From Xanthomonas euvesicatoria pv. euvesicatoria (GTDB taxonomy: Bacteria; Pseudomonadota; Gammaproteobacteria; Xanthomonadales; Xanthomonadaceae), in NCBI RefSeq assembly GCF_020880415.1, contig NZ_JAJIUJ010000057.1, positions 1 to 44,504 on the forward strand: a DNA stretch of 44,504 nt, read 5' to 3'. Under the pieces are notes generated by a model that was given only the letters and a program-made list of their open reading frames with translations, did no database searches and had not been told where the DNA came from. Made by a program: the position numbers and the translations under genes. How positions within the stretch are numbered: the first letter of the stretch is position 1; the number at the start of each line of letters is the position of its first letter. Shown here piece by piece: positions 39,701 to 44,504 of this stretch.

Positions 39701-39757
39701 CCGCACGCACGTGCTGCGAACGCAGCTTGTGTGCGCCTGCGTACCGCCCCTTCCCAC
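36755..39757 (-). CDS. Two-component-propeller diguanylate cyclase (GGDEF), single membrane helix
   Basis: 1000 residues from GTG 39757, the most upstream start giving a signal/membrane helix (QAWLWLLLCCALLNAWP); GTG 39706 is an alternative. Residues about 45-690 are Reg_prop-type propeller repeats (GLIWLGTWEGVARF, ALWVGTPQTLYRI, DLWVGTEVGLYRL, GIVWIGTDRGVTAL and others), then a Y_Y_Y domain (VRYRYRLEGFDPEWVDAD...YTNLPPGRFRFRVQA), a membrane helix (about 785-805) and a cytoplasmic GGDEF domain with active GGEEF at 919-923. It should make cyclic di-GMP in response to a periplasmic cue. The RxxD inhibitory I-site expected just before GGEEF is not present. Confidence 0.92.
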   Translation of the reverse strand: MGRGGTQAHTSCVRSTCVRRIGQAWLWLLLCCALLNAWPAASQVLKHTAYHTVTRWNMDDGLPHNLVHAVAQGEDGLIWLGTWEGVARFNGRDFTVYDRQNTPGVELGGVFVVVRDSTGGMLFGTAFDGVYRYQDGHWQQLGDASARHLAVSALLRRADGALWVGTPQTLYRIEGDGRVVDVGRQTGLPRARVTALSADERGDLWVGTEVGLYRLPHDGVQAVAWGRGHGMRDAPVRRLASDRQGGLLVAGDDGVWWWSRGGGLQRFRQGQRVDSLLLDRRGHLWMSLSSGTLVVHSGPNDPDEQIAISGVASPALLEDAEGLIWVGSTHGLFRIAEGAAHGVTHDEGLSSDYVRCVLQTGEGTVWVGNAVGLDRWREGTISRVSLSPSEGGRVLEQSVLALADAGDGGVWAGTYSQGVVRLDAQGHVLVRIGAADGLPSMSVRAVLPDGDDLWIGTTAGLVRWRNGKARRYTAADGVPDGSVQVLYRDAQGIVWIGTDRGVTALSPDGSTRAWLGEQDFPGQNAFDFLRDAAGDVWIASDRGLLRLRGDSFRVYDHRVGLPRDKVFRVIDDGRGYFWLSSNHGVFRIARDNFDQLDAGTREQLSVEVVDRSDGMPSNQGNGSSAPAGWLTQSGQLLFPTAAGLGVIDPARVGTLQGHRVPIVFERLLVDGMVQPLSGPHRFGAETRRIAIVYAGLNFRGPDKVRYRYRLEGFDPEWVDADNASEAVYTNLPPGRFRFRVQAMSLPVDWRQNDLLGEASLVIELAPPWWRRGEVIGLGILGLASVIYGLYLWRTASYRLRQRQLNTVIDRRTRELSDKNLALQQASQEREALMRQLEHRASHDVLTALPNRREAERVLQQWFDEAHAGGAALALALMDIDHFKRINDDYGHEVGDAVLSSIGGVLSEQDQAHCFAARHGGEEFLLAATGLDAGQARALFERMRQRLAVIEVDAQGMTVRCTASMGMAMSDEAPSRRELLALADHRLYEAKRQGRDRLIGP

Positions 39758-39914
39758 GCTCCCCGTCCCCTCGTCCGTGCTCGCTGGAGATACCTGCCCG
39801 TATGCACCGGCAGGCCTACGGCAAATTTATCATCGGGGTTTTTGTGCTGCCTTCGGTGGATCCCTGACAGCTGCCGGGAGCGGCACGACACCGGGAACCG
39901 GGCAGGCGCAACCG

Positions 39915-39944
39915 TTAACGTAGCGGTCGTGCGCCGAGTATAAA
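39915..39944 (+). promoter_or_regulatory. Likely promoter of the TetR gene
   Basis: TTAACG (39915-39920) and TATAAA (39939-39944), 18 bases apart, in an AT-rich island within GC-rich DNA, 30 bases before ATG 39975. Confidence 0.5.
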
Positions 39945-39974
39945 TATAGAACCCGATGGTCTAGTATTGACGGC

Positions 39975-40628
39975 ATGTCCAGCTCGTCCCCCCTCAATTC
40001 CAAGACCAAGAGCAATGGCCCTGGTCGTCCCAAGGATCTTGGAAAGCGTGCCGCCATCCTGGGTGCCGCCCGCACCATGTTCATGGAGCAGGGCTATGCA
40101 GGGGTCAGCATGGATGGGATCGCCGCGCAGGCCGGCGTCTCCAAACTGACCGTGTATAGCCACTTCGGCGACAAGGAGAGCCTGTTTTCCGAGGCGATCC
40201 GCGCCCAGTGCCAGCACATGATGCCGGACGACCTGTTCGATCACGCCCCCAAGGGCGCATTGCGCGACCAGCTCACCGAGATTGCCCATGCGTTCTTCGC
40301 CATGGTCAGCACCGAATCGGCCATCTCCACCCACCGCATGATGATGGCGCCCGGGACCGGCGACGTGCATATCCGCGAGATGTTCTGGGATGCAGGCCCC
40401 AAGCGCACGCAGCGGGCGCTGGCGGATTTCCTGTCTGCGCGGGTGGCCGACGGCCAGCTGGAGATTCCGGACGTGGCGCGCGCTGCCTCGCAATTCTTCT
40501 GCCTGCTCAAGGGCGAGCTCTACGCCCTGATGATGTGCGGCCTGCACGGCCAGCCCACCCGCGCCCAGGTCAATGAGCACATCGACACCAGCGTGGACTT
40601 CTTTTTGAGGGCCTATGCACCGCGCTGA
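39975..40628 (+). CDS. TetR/AcrR-family transcriptional regulator
   Basis: 217 residues. Residues about 25-70 form the DNA-binding domain: AAILGAARTMFMEQGYAGVSMDGIAAQAGVSKLTVYSHFGDKESLF region. The rest is a helical ligand-binding domain with a TetR_C-like end (SQFFCLLKGELYALMMCGL). The N-terminus is Ser/Lys-rich. It lies upstream of pcm and tolC on the same strand, and regulators of this kind often control efflux; whether it controls tolC is not shown by the sequence. Confidence 0.9.
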   Translation: MSSSSPLNSKTKSNGPGRPKDLGKRAAILGAARTMFMEQGYAGVSMDGIAAQAGVSKLTVYSHFGDKESLFSEAIRAQCQHMMPDDLFDHAPKGALRDQLTEIAHAFFAMVSTESAISTHRMMMAPGTGDVHIREMFWDAGPKRTQRALADFLSARVADGQLEIPDVARAASQFFCLLKGELYALMMCGLHGQPTRAQVNEHIDTSVDFFLRAYAPR

Positions 40629-40756
40629 GCGCCCCCGGCCTTTGGTGGCGATGACTTCCGGCACTGCGCCGGATGGCAGCGCGCGGCGATGCTAGATGCG
40701 CCAGGTGCCTCGCGCACCGGTAAAATGTTCGCCCCACCGCGTTGGATACCCGCACC

Positions 40757-41413
40757 ATGACGATCGATTTCACCCAGGCCCGCGAAAAGATGGTCGAGCA
40801 GCAGATCCGGCCGTGGGACGTGCTGGACCTGCGCGTACTCGACGTGCTGGCGCGCATGCCGCGCGAAGCCTTCGTGCCGGAGGCCTACAAGACGCTGGCC
40901 TATGTCGACGTGGAAATTCCGCTGTCGGCCGGTCACAAGATGATGAAGCCGGTGGTCGAAGGCCGCATGTTGCAGGCACTGGACCTGCAACCGGGCGAGG
41001 ACGTACTGGAAATCGGCACCGGCAGTGGCTTTGCCACCGCCTGCCTGGCCGCACTCGCGCGCGAAGTCCTCAGCCTGGAGATCGACCCGGCGCTGGCCGC
41101 GGCTGCGCGCGCCAATCTGGACCGCACCGGCCTGGGCAGCAACGTCCGTATCGAAACCGCCGATGTCTTCGGCTGGCAGAGCGAGCGTCGCTTCGACGCC
41201 ATCTGCGTGACCGGCGCGGTCCACACGCTGCCCGTCCAGTGGCTGCAGTGGTTGCGCCCGAACGGCCGGTTGTTCGTCGTGCGCGGTCACGACCCGGTGA
41301 TGGAAGCGGTCCTGGTCCGTGGCGAGGTCAACGCCCCGCGCATCGAATCGTTGTTCGAAACCGACCTCGCCTATCTCCAGGGCGCCGCACCGACGCCCCG
41401 ATTCCAATTCTGA
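40757..41413 (+). CDS. pcm: Protein-L-isoaspartate O-methyltransferase family protein
   Basis: 218 residues from ATG 40757 (TTG 40742 is a poorer choice). PCMT enzymes methylate abnormal isoaspartyl residues, starting their repair. The SAM-binding motif VLEIGTGSGFATACLAAL is at about 84-101; the N-terminal MVEQQIRPWDVLD and the segment AYVDVEIPLSAGHKMMKP fit the family. It is only 20 bases ahead of tolC and likely co-transcribed with it, an arrangement I recall from other Xanthomonadaceae. Confidence 0.9.
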   Translation: MTIDFTQAREKMVEQQIRPWDVLDLRVLDVLARMPREAFVPEAYKTLAYVDVEIPLSAGHKMMKPVVEGRMLQALDLQPGEDVLEIGTGSGFATACLAALAREVLSLEIDPALAAAARANLDRTGLGSNVRIETADVFGWQSERRFDAICVTGAVHTLPVQWLQWLRPNGRLFVVRGHDPVMEAVLVRGEVNAPRIESLFETDLAYLQGAAPTPRFQF

Positions 41414-41433
41414 TTCCCAAGGAAGCTCCCCCG

Positions 41434-42816
41434 ATGATCCGCCGATCCCTCGTCCTGGCCCTGGCCGCCGCCCTGTCTCCGATGGCTGCGCACGCCACCG
41501 ACCTGCTGCAGGTCTACGAAATGGCCCGCAACGGCGATCCGCAGCTGGCCGTGGCCGAGTCCACGCGCCTGGTCAATCGGGAGGGTCAGGTACAGGCGCG
41601 TGCGGCGTTGTTGCCGCAGCTGGACGGTAGCGCCGGCTACACCCAGTCGCATCGTGAGCTGGAGGGCGTCGATGGCCGCTCCACGACCAAGCAGCGCCAG
41701 TACGCGATTCAGGGCAGCCAGACCATCTTCAATTGGGCGCAGTTTTCCAACCTGCGTGCGCAGCGCGAAGTGGCCAAGGCTGCGGATTTCACCCTGGCAT
41801 CGGCCAACAACGACCTGATCACCCGCACCTCGGCGGCATATTTCCAGGTGCTGGTGGGGATCGAGTCGCTGGCGGCAGCCGAGACCAACGAAGCGGCCGC
41901 AAAGAAGCAGTTCGACTACGCCGACAAGCGTCTGGAAGTGGGTCTTGCACCGATCACCGACGTGCACGAGGCCCGCGCCCAGTACGACCAGGCGCGGGCA
42001 GACACCATCAACGCGCGCAATACGCTCAAGGACTACTACCAGGCACTGACCGAGCTCACCGGCCAGCCTGTGGTCGGCTTGCGCGCATTGCCAGATGAGT
42101 TCCGCCCCGAAGTACCGGCCGCCTACAGCAACGTGGATCAATTGGTTGCCACCGCGATCGCCGACAATCCGGCGCTGAGGGCGCAGCAGTTGCAGGTCAG
42201 TGCTGCCGAGGCGCAGGTCAGTGCCGCGCGTGCCGGCCATCTGCCCACGCTGAGCCTGGGTGCCAATGTCGGCCGCAGCAATAGCTGGGGCGGTCAGGGA
42301 ACGGTGGATGAGGCGGCGGGCAACTTCACCACCGCAGGCCGCGACATCGACACCGATTCCGTCGGCATCACGCTGACGATTCCGATCTTTGCCGGCGGCG
42401 CGACCCAGTCGGCCGTGCGTCAGGCACTGTCGCAACGCGATATCCAGCAGGACACCTACGAGCAGCAGAAGCGCGCGCTGGATCGCAACACCCGCAATGC
42501 CTACCAGACTGTTGTTGCCGGTATCAGCGAAGTGGAAGCCCGCCGCCTGGCCGTGGTGTCGGCGCAAGCCGCCTACGACGCCTCGCAAGTGGGTCTGGAA
42601 GTGGGCACGCGCACGGTGCTGGACGTGGTGCAAAACCAGCGCACGCTGTTCCAGGCGCAACTGAACTACGCACAGTCGCGTTACAACTTCCTGCAGAACC
42701 GCCTGCTGCTGGGCCAGGCCATCGGCAAGCTCGACATCACCGATCTGCAGGACGTCAACCGCCTGCTATCGCAGGACGCCGAATCCAAGCTGCAGGGCAG
42801 TGGGTCGTTGCAGTAA
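41434..42816 (+). CDS. tolC: TolC-family outer-membrane efflux protein
   Basis: 460 residues. TolC trimers form the outer-membrane and periplasmic channel for multidrug efflux pumps and type I secretion. Signal peptide 1-21 (ALAAALSPMAAHA), then DLLQVYEMARNGDPQLAVAES, and the two homologous OEP halves, each with long helices and paired barrel strands (AYFQVLVGIESLAAAETNEAAAKKQF; VGITLTIPIFAGGATQSAVRQ; QVGLEVGTRTVLDVVQNQRTLFQAQLNY). AAGGA lies ten bases before ATG 41434. A strong terminator follows. Confidence 0.95.
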   Translation: MIRRSLVLALAAALSPMAAHATDLLQVYEMARNGDPQLAVAESTRLVNREGQVQARAALLPQLDGSAGYTQSHRELEGVDGRSTTKQRQYAIQGSQTIFNWAQFSNLRAQREVAKAADFTLASANNDLITRTSAAYFQVLVGIESLAAAETNEAAAKKQFDYADKRLEVGLAPITDVHEARAQYDQARADTINARNTLKDYYQALTELTGQPVVGLRALPDEFRPEVPAAYSNVDQLVATAIADNPALRAQQLQVSAAEAQVSAARAGHLPTLSLGANVGRSNSWGGQGTVDEAAGNFTTAGRDIDTDSVGITLTIPIFAGGATQSAVRQALSQRDIQQDTYEQQKRALDRNTRNAYQTVVAGISEVEARRLAVVSAQAAYDASQVGLEVGTRTVLDVVQNQRTLFQAQLNYAQSRYNFLQNRLLLGQAIGKLDITDLQDVNRLLSQDAESKLQGSGSLQ

Positions 42817-42830
42817 GGCGAGCTGGATGC

Positions 42831-42864
42831 ACAAAAAAAAAGCGGGCTAAGGCCCGCTTTTTTG
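42831..42864. terminator. Terminator after tolC, usable in both directions
   Basis: Nine A, AGCGGGC (42841-42847), loop TAAG, GCCCGCT (42852-42858), then six T: a perfect 7-bp GC stem extended by A-T pairs, 15 bases past the tolC stop. Confidence 0.9.
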
Positions 42865-43055
42865 TGCGCGATGCAACCGCATGCGCGCCTGTCGTGACGG
42901 CGGCTGCAAGTGCGCTAACCCGGCAACGCCGGCGTGCAGCATCCGATGCAAGTGATCCCACCACGCGTCTCACTGCCCGGCGCAAGTTCTCACGGTTGAG
43001 CGCAACGAGGGCTGCACTCCGGCGCCAGGCTCGGCGGAGTGCGGCACGCCCATGC

Positions 43056-43079
43056 ACGCAGCCACGCAGCCACGCAGCG
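43056..43079. repeat. Three tandem copies of an 8-base unit
   Basis: CACGCAGC repeated three times in the gap between tolC and waaA; no other feature of this 230-base gap could be recognised. Confidence 0.6.
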
Positions 43080-43090
43080 AGCGACAAACC

Positions 43091-44407
43091 TCATGCCACA
43101 ACGCCCGCGCTCGCCAGCGGCGGCAGATCGGCAGCGATCTGCACCAAGGTGCGGGCCACCGCGCCCTTGCCGTTGGCGACCAGCGCCAGGCCTGCAGTGG
43201 TCATCGCCTCGCGTTGTGCGGGGTCGGCGAGCAGGCGCGCCAATGCCTGGTAGACGCACTCGGCATCCTCGCAGATGGCAACCGCATCGGCTTGGCGCAT
43301 GCGCCGCGAAATCTCCGAGAAGTTATGCAGATGCGGGCCAGTGATTGCCGGCGTTCCGACGGCGGCCGGCTCAAGCAGGTTATGCCCGCCGATCGGTTGC
43401 AGACTGCCACCGACGAAAGCCACCTGCGCGCACGCATAGAAGCTCATCAGCTCGCCCAGGGTGTCGATGACGAATACCTTGTCGCCCGCCTGCGGCCATT
43501 GCTGCGCCTTGCGCGTGGCAACGCGCCAGCCGCGCTCGCGTGCCAACGTCTCGACCTTGGGAAAGCGCTCGGGATGGCGCGGTGCCCACAACAGCAGCAA
43601 ATCCGGAAATTGCAGCAGCAACCGTGCGTGGATATCGGCAACGGCGGCCTCTTCGCCTTCGTGCGTACTGGCGGCGATCCACACTGGGCGCGTGGCTGGC
43701 ACGTGCGTGCGAAACTGCGCGACCAACGCCTGCAATTGCGTTGGCGCGGCGATATCGAACTTGAGATTGCCCAGCGCGATCACCTGATTCGGGCGCGCGC
43801 CCAGGGTGACGAACCGCTCGGCATCGTCCTGCGACTGCGCCGCCACGCAGGTGACGGTACGCAGCGCACGACTGATCAACGGCGCCAGCAACCGATAGCC
43901 GCGCAACGAGCGCGCCGACAACCGTGCGTTGAGGATGTACACCGGAATCTGGCGATCGCGGCAGCCGAACAACATGTTTGGCCACAGCTCGGTTTCCAGG
44001 ATCAAGGCCAGGCGCGGGCGGAAGTGTTCGAGAAACCGCCCCACGCTGCCCGGCACGTCGTAGGGCAGATACACATGGTCCACCGCATCGCCCCACAGCG
44101 CGCGCACGCGCTCGGAGCCGGTGGGGGTGATGGTGGTGATGACCCAACGGATATCCGGGCGCTGCGCTCGTAGCGCATTGACCAGCGGCGCGGACGCGTT
44201 GACCTCGCCCACCGACACCGCATGCACCCACACCCGCGGGCGCCCGCAGGCGTGCGTGTAGGACGCATAGCGCTCGTTCCAGCGATTGAAGTATTCGCGC
44301 ACGCGGAAACCGCGCCACACCAGGTGGTACACCGTGACCGGCAACAACAGGTAGAGCAGCGCCGAGTACAGCCCGCGCAACAGCCATTCGATCGGATCTT
44401 TCCGCAT
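43091..44407 (-). CDS. waaA: Kdo transferase (lipid A glycosylation)
   Basis: 438 residues. WaaA adds 3-deoxy-manno-octulosonic acid from CMP-Kdo to the lipid A precursor at the inner face of the cytoplasmic membrane. An N-terminal membrane segment (YSALLYLLLPVTVYHLVW) anchors it; VWVHAVSVGEVNASAPLV, ILETELWPNML and the GT30 donor-site motif FVGGSLQPIGGHNLLEPAAVGTPAITGP are clear. ATG 44407 gives the usual family N-terminus (EWLLRGLY). It could be mono- or bifunctional, which the sequence does not reveal. The remaining bases to 44504 hold no recognised feature. Confidence 0.96.
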   Translation of the reverse strand: MRKDPIEWLLRGLYSALLYLLLPVTVYHLVWRGFRVREYFNRWNERYASYTHACGRPRVWVHAVSVGEVNASAPLVNALRAQRPDIRWVITTITPTGSERVRALWGDAVDHVYLPYDVPGSVGRFLEHFRPRLALILETELWPNMLFGCRDRQIPVYILNARLSARSLRGYRLLAPLISRALRTVTCVAAQSQDDAERFVTLGARPNQVIALGNLKFDIAAPTQLQALVAQFRTHVPATRPVWIAASTHEGEEAAVADIHARLLLQFPDLLLLWAPRHPERFPKVETLARERGWRVATRKAQQWPQAGDKVFVIDTLGELMSFYACAQVAFVGGSLQPIGGHNLLEPAAVGTPAITGPHLHNFSEISRRMRQADAVAICEDAECVYQALARLLADPAQREAMTTAGLALVANGKGAVARTLVQIAADLPPLASAGVVA

Positions 44408-44504
44408 CCGTGCAGGATACGGGAGCGTCCGTGCGTGCGCATGTGCACGCTGCCTGCTGGGCGCAATCCCTTAGAGCGTGGTATGTACGTTGAGGTGAGT
44501 GCGA

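Noticed and set aside
38087..39943. A 618-codon plus-strand frame opposite the diguanylate cyclase
   Set aside because: Repeats in it mirror the propeller repeats of the real gene; no start signal.
41371..42660. A 429-codon minus-strand frame opposite tolC
   Set aside because: Antisense to a certain gene with no recognisable protein features.
43056..43079. Tandem CACGCAGC units as a possible CRISPR or origin iteron
   Set aside because: Only three contiguous 8-base copies without spacers, AT-rich region or associated genes.

Overview
The window is a high-GC proteobacterial chromosome segment that I read as Xanthomonas or a very close relative in the Xanthomonadaceae. The evidence is the tail of a chromosomal X-type (bacteria-killing) type IV secretion locus, a VirB6 followed by a DUF4189 gene, an effector carrying an XVIPCD-like C-terminus, large TonB-dependent receptors with an LDKIEVTG-type start, the gene order ilvC-ilvG-ilvM-ilvA-leuA, and GGGATTCGGGATT-type intergenic repeats. 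Species cannot be decided from the sequence alone. No tRNA, rRNA, CRISPR array, intact insertion sequence or phage gene was seen.

Region 1 (1-3456) is the distal end of the type IV secretion cluster: the C-terminal part of virB6, a DUF4189 gene broken by an amber codon at the end of its signal peptide, an AT-richer gene-poor gap, and a 4-base overlapping pair made of a lipoprotein (putative immunity protein) and a class 3 lipase with a secretion-signal-like tail (putative toxic effector). Region 2 (3618-9240) holds two unknown exported proteins, the membrane proton-pumping pyrophosphatase hppA, the soluble pyrophosphatase ppa, and a degenerate-receiver/HDOD signalling protein.

Region 3 (9552-21748) is built around two homologous TonB-dependent receptors. 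One lies on the minus strand behind an AraC regulator and a large CadC-like membrane regulator with a beta-propeller; the other is on the plus strand, divergent from thiC. thiC has a clear TPP riboswitch in its leader. Two plus-strand intrinsic terminators, both preceded by CU-rich tracts and one with no upstream gene, hint at small RNAs. Region 4 (21797-25423, minus) is a soluble chemotaxis receptor behind a gamma-glutamyltransferase-family enzyme.

Region 5 (25645-36512) is the branched-chain amino acid block. A promoter with a perfect TTGACA box drives a 40-codon leader peptide with seven consecutive Leu/Val/Ile codons, followed by mutually exclusive antiterminator and terminator hairpins, then ilvC, ilvG, ilvM, a 28-codon linking ORF, ilvA and leuA with overlapping or coupled starts. 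leuC-leuD-leuB are on the opposite strand, with a GGGATT-type inverted repeat between leuC and leuD that supplies the last residues of LeuC, and a divergent LysR gene with a perfect 8-bp inverted repeat over its likely -10 box. Together these give nearly the whole route from threonine and pyruvate to the Ile/Val/Leu precursors (ilvD and the transaminase are not here).

Region 6 (36755-44407) has a 1000-residue two-component-propeller diguanylate cyclase, a divergent TetR regulator followed on the same strand by pcm and tolC, a strong terminator, and waaA (Kdo transferase) on the minus strand. The most interesting items for follow-up are the ilv attenuator with its rare control codons and possibly leaderless leader peptide, the ilvM-ilvA linking ORF, the two CU-rich candidate small RNAs, the effector/immunity pair with its neighbouring DUF4189 pseudogene, the repeat embedded in the end of leuC, and a perfect 30-bp palindrome just behind hppA.
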